NCBI RefSeq assembly: GCF_000283155.1
Contig: NW_004454166.1
Span: 3,684,885 to 3,748,884 of the forward strand
DNA length: 64,000 nucleotides
Reading direction: 5' to 3'
Origin: Ceratotherium simum simum
Lineage: Eukaryota > Chordata > Mammalia > Perissodactyla > Rhinocerotidae
The notes under the pieces were generated by a model. It was not told the DNA's origin, ran no database searches, and was given only the letters and a program-made list of their open reading frames with translations. Of this stretch, positions 60,801 to 64,000 are shown piece after piece. The translations under genes and the position numbers were made by a program. Every line of letters starts with the position of its first letter. Positions within the stretch are counted from its first letter, which is position 1.

Positions 60801-61071
60801 GAGGATAATGATAACAATAGCTGGTGTTTACTGACTTCTTACAAATGTCCTCATAAAAGAATAGATGGGACTTCTAGTGATTAATGGTGCTTTCTCTCTT
60901 CTCTTACTGTGTACTTGCCTTGACAGGGCCAGAAAGGGGAGACTGTTGTTGGGCCCCAGGGACCCCCGGGTGCTCCTGGGCTGCCTGGGCCACCTGGCTT
61001 TGGAAGACCTGGTTCCCCTGGGCCACCAGGACCTCCGGGGCCACCAGGACCTCCAGCTATCCTGGGAGCAG
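6328..61071 (+). CDS. COL15A1: COL15A1, collagen XV alpha-1 chain, internal exons W1-W32 (both ends outside window)
   Basis: Thirty-two exons splice into one open frame of about 1,078 codons. The order is TSPN domain, acidic Ser/Thr-rich NC1 region, then Gly-X-Y blocks separated by short non-collagenous interruptions, as in the multiplexin collagen XV. The translated exons match human COL15A1 almost exon for exon from memory, including the motifs [31 protein letters not shown] and RPHCKTP. Collagen XV is a secreted chondroitin-sulfate proteoglycan that bridges basement membrane to interstitial fibrils. Ser-Gly acceptor sites, two interruption-domain cysteines and several N-glycosylation sequons are visible. 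Signal peptide, remaining COL9/trimerisation region and the endostatin-like domain are not in the window. Human COL15A1 is 1,388 residues, so about three quarters is here. One expected exon is decayed (28721-28772). The related COL18A1 is the only serious alternative and fits the sequence poorly. Confidence 0.97.
6876..8030. other. Intron W1-W2
   Basis: 1,155 bp. Apart from a short tandem of attctaaagctt-type units near 7389-7418, I see no recognisable element. Confidence 0.7.
8031..8105 (+). CDS. COL15A1: COL15A1 exon W2: end of TSPN domain
   Basis: Acceptor ttttccctag, donor tcg/gtgagc, 25 codons, phase 0 at both ends. It encodes [20 protein letters not shown], supplying the second TSPN cysteine, then the start of the acidic NC1 linker. 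Confidence 0.96.
8106..9636. other. Intron W2-W3
   Basis: 1,531 bp. It contains a poly-T tract near 8280, a G-rich run with quadruplex potential near 8525-8546, an old L2/MIR-like piece near 8600-8930 and an L1 fragment near 9150-9440. Confidence 0.6.
9150..9440 (+). repeat. Old L1 fragment
   Basis: Degraded L1 ORF2-end text in plus orientation: cagaaacaacccaagagtcc and aaaatcatggtgcac, then 3'UTR-like sequence. Confidence 0.55.
9637..9717 (+). CDS. COL15A1: COL15A1 exon W3: NC1 acidic linker
   Basis: Acceptor ccccacacag, donor ccg/gtgagt, 27 codons, phase 0-0. It encodes an acidic linker ([20 protein letters not shown]...) that closely matches human. It contains a Ser-Gly pair that could accept a glycosaminoglycan. 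Confidence 0.95.
9718..14149. other. Intron W3-W4
   Basis: 4.4 kb with no exon. It holds MIR copies near 9960-10110 (+), 10570-10720 (-), 11180-11340 (-) and 11570-11765 (+), a degraded MER5-like piece near 12600-12790, L2 at 12780-13190 (+), a (GGGTCT)3 run near 13026 and an L2 3' end at 13800-13925 (-). The remainder is GC-rich unique sequence. Confidence 0.6.
12780..13190 (+). repeat. L2 LINE 3' fragment
   Basis: Ends with L2-type text: tttgagggcagacgccatg, cacccaaggacctggcaaacact and aataccTGCTGAATGAGTAA. Confidence 0.7.
14150..14339 (+). CDS. COL15A1: COL15A1 exon W4: NC1, with internal 14-residue tandem duplication
   Basis: The acceptor is ttcctcccttcag. The exon has 63 codons plus one base and ends caag/gcaagt, a GC donor. 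It encodes a Pro/Ser/Thr/Glu-rich segment. The unit [12 protein letters not shown] occurs twice in a row, while human COL15A1 as I recall it has one copy. Each copy ends in an N-glycosylation sequon (NFS, NLS). The split codon g/gg gives Gly at the junction with W5. Confidence 0.94.
14226..14309 (+). repeat. In-frame 42-bp coding tandem duplication
   Basis: Two adjacent 42-bp units (14226-14267 and 14268-14309) are nearly identical; the first 40 bases differ at one position. Being 14 codons long, the duplication keeps the reading frame. Confidence 0.95.
14338..14345 (+). promoter_or_regulatory. GC splice donor (AAG/GCAAGT)
   Basis: No GT donor fits the end of W4. The sequence caag/gcaagt is a near-perfect match to the GC-AG intron donor consensus, and it restores the frame with W5. 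Confidence 0.88.
15230..15560 (+). repeat. Old L1 (L1M5-like) fragment with (TG)n
   Basis: Includes a run of aaaaaaagcagatttcaaaac and ttacctcggggtggtaggat, typical of degraded L1M 3' ends. A (TG)n microsatellite lies at about 15420-15438. Confidence 0.55.
17130..17350 (-). repeat. MIR SINE
   Basis: Inverse MIR layout: tatatgccaggggctgttct, then cctcatgagatagga, aggtgaggaacctgagg and agtaagtggcaaagcag. Confidence 0.8.
17542..17651 (+). CDS. COL15A1: COL15A1 exon W5: NC1
   Basis: Acceptor gcttcccgtag, donor gag/gtgagt. Two bases complete the Gly begun in W4, followed by 36 codons. It encodes [19 protein letters not shown] and on to [14 protein letters not shown]. It contains a sequon (NDT) and Ser-Gly-acidic motifs (SGE, GSGD) suited to chondroitin-sulfate attachment. 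Confidence 0.96.
18595..18648 (+). repeat. (TCTCTG)n simple repeat
   Basis: Pyrimidine-rich imperfect hexamer/tetramer repeat of about 54 bp. Confidence 0.9.
19158..19367 (+). mobile_element. ERE1-like SINE with target-site duplication
   Basis: Starts ggccggccccgtggcttagc, has the B box gggttcggatcccgg and ends in a poly-A of about 20. The 9-bp duplication agtttggga flanks it exactly (19149-19157 and 19368-19376). It is nearly identical to the element at 42216-42428, so it looks young. Confidence 0.95.
20140..20295 (+). CDS. COL15A1: COL15A1 exon W6: NC1 repeat exon 1 of 4
   Basis: Acceptor cgtttctag, donor tca/gtaagt, 52 codons, phase 0-0. It starts G-L-x-x-E-E, has an Ala/Thr run, then [19 protein letters not shown] and a Gly/Glu-rich end. 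It is clearly homologous in DNA and protein to W7, more weakly to W8 and W9. Confidence 0.94.
20296..21649. other. Intron W6-W7
   Basis: 1.35 kb. Most of 20440-20990 looks like an old L2-like element in minus orientation (ttcctggagcgctg, aagccttcctggggaaagg, gtgacatagtcagagtag). A G-rich run with quadruplex potential lies near 21176-21198. No exon seen. Confidence 0.55.
21650..21802 (+). CDS. COL15A1: COL15A1 exon W7: NC1 repeat exon 2 of 4
   Basis: Acceptor tcctttcag, donor ctg/gtgagg, 51 codons, phase 0-0. It shares [20 protein letters not shown] and [13 protein letters not shown] with W6 and the corresponding human repeats. Confidence 0.94.
21803..23899. other. Intron W7-W8
   Basis: 2.1 kb. 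An L2 fragment in plus orientation fills about 22470-23190, and a CTCCTC-rich patch lies near 23378-23410. The rest is unassigned. Confidence 0.6.
22470..23190 (+). repeat. L2 LINE fragment
   Basis: L2-type text: ggccagctcaaacaccactt, cagactgtaagctctgtgag, then gggcactcagtggatggctg. Confidence 0.7.
23900..24049 (+). CDS. COL15A1: COL15A1 exon W8: NC1 repeat exon 3 of 4
   Basis: Acceptor ttttgtttcag, donor tct/gtaagt, 50 codons, phase 0-0. It encodes [20 protein letters not shown] followed by an [12 protein letters not shown] segment with an acidic-Ser-Gly motif. Confidence 0.94.
24050..24540. other. Intron W8-W9
   Basis: 491 bp, GC rich. I see no recognisable element. Confidence 0.7.
24541..24684 (+). 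CDS. COL15A1: COL15A1 exon W9: NC1 repeat exon 4 of 4
   Basis: Acceptor ttggttttcag, donor ccg/gtaagt, 48 codons, phase 0-0. It encodes [20 protein letters not shown] and ends VAPERWVTP, matching human just before the COL1-bearing exon. Here the next usable exon is W10. Confidence 0.95.
26450..27290 (-). repeat. Old L1 3'UTR fragment, interrupted by an ERE
   Basis: The minus strand resembles an L1M-class 3' end: cccccacatacccatcactc, caattatcaacattatgcc, then acagttactttgaatctga. The ERE at 26841-27028 splits it. Confidence 0.75.
26841..27028 (+). mobile_element. ERE SINE with target-site duplication
   Basis: Starts ggggctggcccggtggtgta and ends in a short A/CA-rich tail. It is flanked by aaaaagtgcctttta-type duplications (26825-26840 and 27029-27043, one T different). 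Confidence 0.92.
27300..27660 (+). repeat. Old L1 fragment
   Basis: Plus-strand degraded L1 end of ORF2: attgtccataatagaag, taatggaacattatgcagct, then tatattgtgtggtcttaact. Confidence 0.7.
28177..28200. repeat. Perfect 24-bp palindrome
   Basis: The left arm atgtatttatca is followed directly by its exact reverse complement with no spacer. It lies inside a MIR-like stretch. Confidence 0.95.
28721..28772 (+). pseudogene. COL15A1: Decayed COL15A1 exon (COL1 block)
   Basis: A good acceptor (tcttgttttag) is followed by sequence matching the human exon that begins A-Q-R-E-H-V-G-M-K-G-Q. Here it is 52 nt instead of the expected 54: two bases are missing after gctcag, so the [12 protein letters not shown] block falls out of frame with the acceptor. 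The position where the donor should start reads at (aaaag/attggc) instead of gt. Both lesions would prevent use. Skipping joins W9 to W10 in frame because both ends are phase 0. Read-through to the next GT (28782) would give a frameshift and a stop at the junction with W10. The human comparison is from memory. Confidence 0.8.
30391..30450 (+). CDS. COL15A1: COL15A1 exon W10: NC2 start, with five Gly-X-Y triplets
   Basis: Acceptor ttctctttag, donor acg/gtgaga, 20 codons, phase 0-0. It encodes [20 protein letters not shown]. The last 15 residues are five uninterrupted Gly-X-Y triplets. The human exon, as I recall it, is irregular here (GDAGEELPGPPEPSGPVGPT). Confidence 0.95.
30451..31634. other. 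Intron W10-W11
   Basis: 1.2 kb. L2-like (+) sequence lies at about 30620-31000, a short (CA)n at 31207-31222 and an L2-like (-) element at about 31080-31600. Confidence 0.55.
31635..31730 (+). CDS. COL15A1: COL15A1 exon W11: NC2 with Ser-Gly glycosaminoglycan sites
   Basis: Acceptor tctctctccag, donor aga/gtgagt, 32 codons, phase 0-0. It encodes an acidic segment with EGSGL and SSGSGD, classic glycosaminoglycan acceptor contexts, and ends ELLR. The human exon is one residue shorter in my recollection. Confidence 0.95.
31731..32915. other. Intron W11-W12
   Basis: 1.2 kb. A MIR (+) lies at about 32680-32870. The C/T-rich 31970-32360 is unassigned, possibly L2-like. No exon seen. Confidence 0.6.
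32916..33041 (+). CDS. COL15A1: COL15A1 exon W12: COL2 start
   Basis: Acceptor gtctgttttttag, donor ccg/gtgagc, 42 codons, phase 0-0. It opens with three GPP triplets, continues [12 protein letters not shown], has one non-Gly triplet (VFV) and resumes [18 protein letters not shown]. Confidence 0.97.
33042..33593. other. Intron W12-W13
   Basis: 552 bp. A degraded MIR-type segment lies at about 33290-33520 (catctagtccaaccctg, gagaaaacgcaatccaga). Confidence 0.6.
33594..33656 (+). CDS. COL15A1: COL15A1 exon W13: COL2
   Basis: Acceptor gttccccag, donor aag/gtacgg, 21 codons, seven perfect Gly-X-Y triplets ending GMKGEK. Confidence 0.97.
33720..34640 (+). repeat. L2 LINE-like fragment
   Basis: Plus-strand L2 text: aaggcccagttcagacat, agcacactatttattctgct and a terminal gatgaatgaatgaaac. 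Confidence 0.6.
35248..35261. promoter_or_regulatory. Palindromic double E-box (CACCTG CG CAGGTG)
   Basis: A perfect 14-bp palindrome carrying inverted CACCTG/CAGGTG motifs, the type bound by ZEB/Snail and some bHLH factors. It lies in a patch without recognisable repeats. The regulatory role is only a guess. Confidence 0.3.
35934..37480 (-). pseudogene. SELENOO/YdiU-family (protein AMPylase) pseudogene, antisense in COL15A1 intron
   Basis: Reading the minus strand from about 37480 downward gives, in family order and in shifting frames: [10 protein letters not shown] and [20 protein letters not shown]; then [10 protein letters not shown], a stop, [10 protein letters not shown]; then [12 protein letters not shown], a stop, NGDG; then [21 protein letters not shown]; then AKSWFRIH, a stop; then [11 protein letters not shown]; then [19 protein letters not shown]; and near the end [11 protein letters not shown] and [14 protein letters not shown]. 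These are hallmark SELENOO/YdiU pseudokinase-fold motifs. At least five in-frame stops and several frameshifts show it is dead. Between the DPDFV and NPRYVLK parts it is shorter than intact family members, suggesting an internal deletion. No introns are apparent, which suggests a retrocopy, but I found no poly-A remnant or flanking duplication. The motif spelling looks closer to the SELENOO2-like form than to mammalian SELENOO. Confidence 0.87.
37800..38960 (-). repeat. Possible old LINE stretch
   Basis: T-rich text such as tttttatttctaagatctct and gtttcatggctgtaatgtcc resembles old L1/HAL1-type 5' sequence read in reverse. The assignment is weak. Confidence 0.3.
39450..39485 (+). CDS. COL15A1: COL15A1 exon W14: COL2
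   Basis: Acceptor tattttcag, donor aag/gtaaaa followed by an A-run. Twelve codons: [15 protein letters not shown] forms a sequon within a triple-helical block, as in human. Confidence 0.96.
39486..39908. other. Intron W14-W15
   Basis: 423 bp, with an A-rich start. No recognisable element. Confidence 0.7.
39909..40049 (+). CDS. COL15A1: COL15A1 exon W15: end of COL2 and start of NC3
   Basis: Acceptor tccttacag, donor gag/gtactt, 47 codons. It has twelve Gly-X-Y triplets, with a GPP run at the end, then [11 protein letters not shown], whose cysteine is a conserved interruption-domain cysteine that can form interchain disulfides. Confidence 0.97.
40231..40299 (+). CDS. COL15A1: COL15A1 exon W16: NC3 with Ser-Gly site
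   Basis: Acceptor cttccctag, donor agt/gtgggt (non-optimal), 23 codons, phase 0-0. It encodes [20 protein letters not shown]... EGSGS is a strong glycosaminoglycan acceptor context, as in human. Confidence 0.95.
40300..41113. other. Intron W16-W17
   Basis: 814 bp with a (CT)n tract at 40521-40548. Otherwise unassigned. Confidence 0.7.
41114..41149 (+). CDS. COL15A1: COL15A1 exon W17: COL3
   Basis: Acceptor gttttgccag, donor aag/gtgagg. Twelve codons, four triplets: [12 protein letters not shown]. Confidence 0.96.
41255..41338 (+). CDS. COL15A1: COL15A1 exon W18: COL3 end and NC4 start
   Basis: Acceptor ctgtatccag, donor agt/gtgagt, 28 codons. [20 protein letters not shown], then the interruption IEILSS. 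It closely matches human. Confidence 0.96.
41339..42799. other. Intron W18-W19
   Basis: 1.5 kb. An L2-like (-) element lies at about 41640-41900, a young ERE SINE at 42216-42428, and a (CA)n and A/T-rich patch at about 42490-42560. Confidence 0.6.
42216..42428 (+). mobile_element. ERE1-like SINE with target-site duplication
   Basis: Starts gggctggccccatggcttag, has the B box gggttcggatcccgg and an A-rich tail. It is flanked by aaaaaagcaagttga at 42201-42215 and 42429-42443. It is almost the same as the copy at 19158. Confidence 0.95.
42800..42865 (+). CDS. COL15A1: COL15A1 exon W19: NC4
   Basis: Acceptor tctttttcag, donor ccg/gtgtgt, 22 codons: [20 protein letters not shown] then RP. It has two N-glycosylation sequons (NVT, NLS) in a non-collagenous interruption. 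IGRP runs into the Gly-X-Y register of W20. Confidence 0.95.
42866..44880. other. Intron W19-W20
   Basis: 2.0 kb. A MIR-like piece lies near 43180-43490 and a MIR (+) near 44640-44850. The rest looks unique. Confidence 0.6.
44881..44916 (+). CDS. COL15A1: COL15A1 exon W20: COL4
   Basis: Acceptor gtgtgttacag, donor cca/gtaagt. Four triplets: [12 protein letters not shown]. Confidence 0.95.
44950..45290 (+). repeat. L2 LINE fragment
   Basis: Plus-strand L2 text: cccacctgcaatgccgttct, ccactgtactgtgaacagct and gtggatgagttaag. Confidence 0.65.
46486..46535 (+). repeat. 25-bp tandem duplication
   Basis: Two adjacent 25-bp units beginning gcaggatggcccggaggac differ at only the last base. Confidence 0.95.
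46825..46887 (+). CDS. COL15A1: COL15A1 exon W21: COL4
   Basis: Acceptor ccttccag, donor cag/gtaagc. Seven triplets beginning [15 protein letters not shown] and ending GEQ. Confidence 0.97.
46888..49269. other. Intron W21-W22
   Basis: 2.4 kb. An L1MB-like (-) fragment lies at 46972-47150, an L2 3'-end-like piece near 47660-47810, a short G-rich tandem (cacaattccag units) near 47968-48014, a CpG-rich patch near 48230-48310 and an L2-like stretch near 48890-49160. Confidence 0.55.
46972..47150 (-). repeat. L1MB-like 3' end fragment
   Basis: ttgagatataattcacatac, ccataaaatcaaccc and tgcaaccatcatcac match the inverse L1MB 3' terminus. The same family is at 61200-62060. Confidence 0.85.
49270..49338 (+). 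CDS. COL15A1: COL15A1 exon W22: COL4 end and NC5
   Basis: Acceptor ctgaattgcag, donor aag/gtaatt, 23 codons: [20 protein letters not shown] then GKK. A short acidic interruption. Confidence 0.96.
49448..49483 (+). CDS. COL15A1: COL15A1 exon W23: COL5
   Basis: Acceptor tcctgttttag, donor atg/gtaagc. Four triplets: [12 protein letters not shown]. Confidence 0.96.
50290..50530 (-). repeat. MIR SINE
   Basis: Inverse MIR: cactgtactgatacttcaca, ccattttatagacgagcaaa, gttacacagcttgtaagtgg and gatttgaacccag. Confidence 0.85.
51040..51190. mobile_element. MER5-type (hAT-Charlie) nonautonomous DNA transposon
   Basis: catcacctgggagcttgtta, aggccccacccgggacctac and ggatctgcatcttgac follow the MER5A consensus. 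Confidence 0.8.
52124..52177 (+). CDS. COL15A1: COL15A1 exon W24: COL5
   Basis: Acceptor ttgcctccag, donor cct/gtaggt. Six triplets: [18 protein letters not shown]. Confidence 0.97.
52277..52336 (+). CDS. COL15A1: COL15A1 exon W25: COL5
   Basis: Acceptor ctgggtttcag, donor ccg/gtgagt. Twenty codons: [20 protein letters not shown]. Two residues (MP) break the triplet register before W26. Confidence 0.96.
52337..53834. other. Intron W25-W26
   Basis: 1.5 kb. MIR (-) at about 52830-53050 and MIR (+) at about 53480-53690. Confidence 0.7.
53480..53690 (+). repeat. MIR SINE
   Basis: gagtcagagtctgggttctg, cccttcccctctctgggcct, ctgtaaaccaggggtagtac and gttgctgtgaggatgcag follow MIR order. Confidence 0.8.
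53835..53903 (+). CDS. COL15A1: COL15A1 exon W26: COL5 end and NC6 start
   Basis: Acceptor tctcccttcag, donor gga/gtaagt, 23 codons: [20 protein letters not shown] then IKG. Confidence 0.97.
54018..54059 (+). CDS. COL15A1: COL15A1 exon W27: NC6 with cysteine
   Basis: Acceptor acttcccacag, donor cca/gtaagt. Fourteen codons: [14 protein letters not shown]. The cysteine is conserved in collagen XV and can form interchain bonds. Confidence 0.96.
54060..56876. other. Intron W27-W28
   Basis: 2.8 kb. An ERE SINE (54392-54640), MIR-like (-) near 54800-54930 and an L2 3' end (-) near 55080-55210. The rest is unassigned. Confidence 0.6.
54392..54640 (+). mobile_element. ERE SINE (long form)
   Basis: Starts gggggccggcctggtggtgc, has the body ataaagtggaggaagatggg, an internal poly-A of about 20 and a final CA-rich tail. 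Candidate duplications of aaaatata type flank it. It is similar in type to the copy at 1297. Confidence 0.9.
56877..56922 (+). CDS. COL15A1: COL15A1 exon W28: NC6 end
   Basis: Acceptor ccctctccag, donor g/gtacac (weak), 15 codons plus one base: [15 protein letters not shown] then a split Gly codon completed by W29. Human reads VDTAHPGSPELITFHG in my recollection. Confidence 0.94.
56923..59238. other. Intron W28-W29
   Basis: 2.3 kb. MER5-type transposon at about 57520-57670. Otherwise unassigned, with no exon seen. Confidence 0.6.
57520..57670. mobile_element. MER5-type (hAT-Charlie) nonautonomous DNA transposon
   Basis: gcatctgctgggagcttgtt, agaaatgcagagtctcagg and gacctgctgaatcagaagct follow MER5A. 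Confidence 0.8.
59239..59319 (+). CDS. COL15A1: COL15A1 exon W29: COL6
   Basis: Acceptor ttgatggcag, donor cag/gtattc, 2 + 78 + 1 bases. [20 protein letters not shown] then GAQGPP, apparently identical to human. It has a Trp in a Gly-X-Y triplet, which human shares. Confidence 0.97.
59320..59754. other. Intron W29-W30
   Basis: 435 bp. Possibly a degraded MIR in the middle. No exon. Confidence 0.6.
59755..59804 (+). CDS. COL15A1: COL15A1 exon W30: NC7
   Basis: Acceptor ctttttcag, donor aag/gtgagt, 2 + 48 bases. [16 protein letters not shown], a 14-residue interruption after PP that matches human [14 protein letters not shown]. Confidence 0.96.
59906..60007 (+). CDS. COL15A1: COL15A1 exon W31: COL7, NC8, start of COL8
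   Basis: Acceptor ctgctttcag, donor gtt/gtgagt, 34 codons: [15 protein letters not shown] (COL7), NSDFSVS (NC8), [10 protein letters not shown] then LV. COL7 is one triplet shorter than my recollection of human (18 residues), and one Y position is Trp. Confidence 0.95.
60008..60926. other. Intron W31-W32
   Basis: 919 bp. MIR (+) at about 60580-60700. Confidence 0.65.
60927..61071 (+). CDS. COL15A1: COL15A1 exon W32: COL8 and NC9 start
   Basis: Acceptor tgccttgacag, donor g/gttagt, 48 codons plus one base. [20 protein letters not shown], then a GPP-rich end with GFGRPGSPG, then AILGA and one base of the next codon (A in human). It is the last exon in the window. Confidence 0.96.
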
Positions 61072-61199
61072 GTTAGTACTGTGGGTGGTGCCCTCATTTA
61101 TGCTGCCCCTTCTATTATGCTCAGGGTCACCACATCTGGGTGGCATGTCAGAGCCACACTGACAGAGGGCTGTTTCCTGGATGGAGCCTTTTTTCTTTT

Positions 61200-62060
61200 C
61201 TTTTTTAAAATTGAGATATAATTCGCATGCCATAAAATTGACCCATTGAAAGTGTACAATTCAGTGATTTTTAATATATTTACAAGATTTTACAGCCATC
61301 ACCACTATCTAATTCCAGAACATTTTCATCCCTCCGAATAGAAACCCTGTTCCAATTAGCAGTCACTTCTCTTTTCCTCCTCTCCCCAGACTCTGGAAAC
61401 CATGAATCTACTTTCTACCTCTATGGATTTGTCTGTTCTGGACATTTCATGTAAATGGAATCATACAATATGTGCCCTTTTATGTCTGGCTTCTGTCACT
61501 TAGCATGATGTTTTCAAGGTTCATCCATGTTGTAGTGTGTATCAGTACTTCATTCCTTTTTATGGTTGAGTAATATTCCATTGTGTGGCGATACATATAT
61601 ATATATACACACACACACACACTACATACGTACATACATACCACATTTTGTTTATTCATTTATCAGCTGGTGGACATTTGGGTTGTTTCCAGTTTTTGGC
61701 TATTATGAATAATGCTGCTATGAACATTCATGTATAAGTTTTTGTGTGGACATATGTTTTCAGTTCTCTTGGGTGTAGACCTAGGAGTGGAATTACTAGA
61801 TCAAACATATAGTTATTCTATGTTTAACTTTTTGAGCAACCACCAGACTGTTTTCCAAAGTGGTTGCAACGTTTTGCATTCCCACTGGCAGTGTATGAAG
61901 TTTCCAGTTTCTCCTCATCTTCACCAACACTTGTTATTATTACATCTTTTTTATTCTAGCCCTCTTGTGCGTGTGAAGTGATACCTCATTGTGGTTTTGA
62001 TTTGCATTACCATAATGACTAATGACGTTGAGCTTCTTTTCATGTGTGGGTGGAAATTTC
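61200..62060 (-). repeat. L1MB-like LINE 3' fragment
   Basis: Nearly contiguous inverse L1MB text: attgagatataattcgcatg, tagcagtcacttctc, tggacatttcatgtaaatgg, ttggctattatgaataatgc and ttgatttgcattaccataat. Confidence 0.9.
61591..61642 (+). repeat. TA/CA/TACA microsatellite
   Basis: (TA)n, then (CA)n, then (TACA)n, inside the L1 fragment, where the L1 consensus has a single short ATACA motif. Confidence 0.9.
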
Positions 62061-62189
62061 TTGGCTGCTTTTTGATGCCTGGGCCTTAGGGACTTGAGGA
62101 CCAGCACTGATTCTAACGCGCTAGGTAAAAATCTCTTTACTCTTTGGGGCCACAGTCTGTCAAATGAAAAATGGGTGAAATAGAAGAAA

Positions 62190-62430
62190 ATCTCCATTTA
62201 TTGAACATTTACCAAGTGCCAGGGACTCTGCTAGTCACTTCACTTCATTATTTTATTTTAGTAAATCACGCAAAGCTTTATTTCATGAAGCCCTTCAAGG
62301 AAAGTATTAGCATCCCCATTTTACAGATGAGGAAAGTGAGACCCAGAGACATTTAGGAACCTTTCCAAGGTCACACAGCTAATAAGTGGCACCAACAGGA
62401 TTAGGACCCAGATCAGCGTAGCTCCAAAGC
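62190..62430 (-). repeat. MIR SINE
   Basis: ttaccaagtgccagggactc, ccccattttacagatgagga and ccaaggtcacacagctaata: near-canonical inverse MIR. Confidence 0.9.
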
Positions 62431-62495
62431 CTCTATTCTTTCCACTATGCCCATGGTGGGAAATCATAATAGCAGCAATAATAGCGTGAATGCAT

Positions 62496-62537
62496 CATTT
62501 TCTGTTGTTTGGTTGGCATTTTCTGTTGTTTGGTTGT
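62496..62537 (+). repeat. 21-bp tandem duplication
   Basis: Two adjacent units starting cattttctgttgtttggttg, one mismatch. Confidence 0.95.
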
Positions 62538-62619
62538 GTGGTGGAAGCATGCCTGGGAAGAGACCTACAATGTCTGGGGCATTGGGAAGAATTTTACACA
62601 GGAGGTGACTTTGGGGCTG

Positions 62620-63130
62620 GGGCTTTGACTTAGTCTTGGATCTTTTGGCTGCAAGTGACAGGAATGTCACTCAAACTAGTTCAAGCAAAAGGGAAATTTA
62701 TTGGATGTGAAGGAGGGGGTGAACGATCAATTTGTGGGAGGGGCAGACATGCAGCGGGACCTCAGGTTCAGCCAGAACCAGGGATTCAGCCCTTGCGAGG
62801 ATTCTCTGGCCATCTCTCATCTCAGCTTCTCTCTGTTTGCTAGCTTCATGCTTCTTCACTGCAGACCACATCCTCTGCATGGTGGGAAGTAAGGTTACCG
62901 ACAACTCACAGCTTCCACTGTCAGCTAGAAATTCTGGCCTTCTTTCTCAGTGTTAGTTTGAAAAGTCCTGGGATGGGGCAAGTGCTGGGGAAGGATTCTG
63001 ATTGGCCTGTCTTGAGCCAGATGCCCAACCTTGGACCAGTCACCTGTGGCCAGCAGTTAGGATCACATGAGAATGAGGCAGCTCCTTCTGGAACCAAATG
63101 GTTGTAGAGGTGAAGGGGAAGATTCCAAGA
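62620..63130 (-). repeat. Probable old L1ME-type 3'UTR
   Basis: gttcaagcaaaagggaaatt, gccatctctcatctcagctt and gattctgattggcctgtc resemble old L1 3'UTR text in reverse. The family name is uncertain. Confidence 0.5.
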
Positions 63131-63354
63131 GAAGGTGAGGATTCTTGTCCTGCAAAGAAAGAAGGTGCTGAGTGGATTAAAACTGTAGGTGCCCACACAG
63201 CCTTGGGGGATGAGTAGGAATTGCAGGAGGTGGAGGGACATTACAGGGTGAGTACAGGACGCAGAGAATCTGTTGTCCGTAGTAGCCCAACACTGGGGCC
63301 CCAGGACTCCTTGCTCCTTTGAAAAGGATTGCCCCTCACATAATGTATGGCAAT

Positions 63355-63580
63355 TCACGGTTACAAAACACTCTCATATCCATCATCCCATTTAACCTTC
63401 ATAGCAGCCCTGGGAGGGAGATGAAATGGGTATTACTAAAAACTCATTTCACGGATAAAGATGCTGAAGCTGAGAGAGGCTAAGAGACTTGCTCAAGATC
63501 ATAGTGCTAGTAGGAGACATGGCAGGGGTCCAAATCCAAGTCCTCTGACCCTGTATCCACTAGACATCCACCACTTATGT
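63355..63580 (-). repeat. MIR SINE
   Basis: atcccatttaaccttcatag, ctgaagctgagagaggctaa and agatcatagtgctagtagga: inverse MIR. Confidence 0.8.
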
Positions 63581-64000
63581 GTGGATTCTCAAGTCCTGTG
63601 TTGGAACCGCACACTTGCTCACAATGACCTGAAAAGCCTCATACAGTAATTTTACTGGGACTTGAAAAAACCCTTAACTCTGCCAAGAGCTTTGCAGATT
63701 TGGCGGGGACAGGGGATTGGGGAGGAAGAAGGAGAGCAAAGGACAGGTGTAATAATACTTCTTTATGTTGGCCTAAGGTAAGGGCCTTTCATTGGGGAAC
63801 TGCGGTCTCCTAGAAAACTCAAGGACGTGCCTCAGGGATCTTTCCGTCATCCCACTAACACTTGATGTAGAGTTTTTTGTGCGTGTGTACACACACACAT
63901 GCACACTGGGGAAGAGAGCAGTAGCCTTGATCTGCTTTTTAAGTTAAGCTCTTTAAGCTATGACTCTTCAAAAGCTAAGAACCCCTGGTTGAATGCCGTA

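Larger units (their letters stand above)
61072..64000. other. Intron after W32 (continues beyond window)
   Basis: 2.9 kb with no further exon. An L1MB (-) fragment with microsatellite, MIR (-) near 62190-62430, a 21-bp tandem pair (62496-62537), an old LINE 3'UTR-like stretch near 62620-63130 and MIR (-) near 63355-63580. A short (CA)n lies near 63890. Confidence 0.7.

Noticed and set aside
1..64000. CRISPR arrays, operons, prokaryotic promoters or terminators
   Set aside because: The window is a mammalian gene body; no regular spacer-repeat structure or operon was seen.

Overview
This is mammalian nuclear DNA, almost certainly from a perissodactyl and probably an equid. Five tRNA-Ser-type SINEs of the equine repetitive element (ERE) class lie in it, several with intact target-site duplications, beside old L1, L2, MIR and MER5-type repeats. 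There are no bacterial-style genes.

The window covers the middle of one plus-strand gene, COL15A1 (collagen type XV alpha-1 chain, a multiplexin of basement-membrane zones). I can place 32 coding exons (called W1 to W32 here) from 6328 to 61071. Every one has AG acceptors and compatible phases, and together they give an open frame of about 1,078 codons. Upstream exons (signal peptide) and downstream exons (end of the triple-helical region, trimerisation and endostatin-like/restin domain) lie outside.

Layout: 1-6327 is intronic and repeat rich. W1-W2 encode the thrombospondin-N-terminal-like (TSPN/laminin-G-like) domain. W3-W9 encode the acidic, Ser/Thr/Pro-rich NC1 region, including four homologous in-phase exons (W6-W9). 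W10-W11 encode NC2 with Ser-Gly glycosaminoglycan sites. W12-W32 alternate Gly-X-Y blocks (COL2 to COL8) with short interruptions (NC3 to NC9) that carry cysteines and N-glycosylation sequons.

The most notable observations are: (1) a decayed exon at 28721-28772, which aligns with the human exon carrying most of the COL1 triple-helical block but has lost two bases and its GT donor, so this lineage probably lacks COL1 (skipping keeps the frame); (2) an antisense pseudogene of the SELENOO/YdiU (protein AMPylase) family at about 35934-37480 inside the intron between W13 and W14; (3) an in-frame 42-bp tandem duplication in W4 that doubles an N-glycosylation sequon; (4) a GC-AG intron after W4; (5) the W6-W9 exon-repeat array. 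I saw no convincing evidence of a wholly new biological system. Comparisons with human COL15A1 and SELENOO rest on my memory of those proteins and should be checked by alignment. Repeat boundaries and old-repeat family names are approximate.
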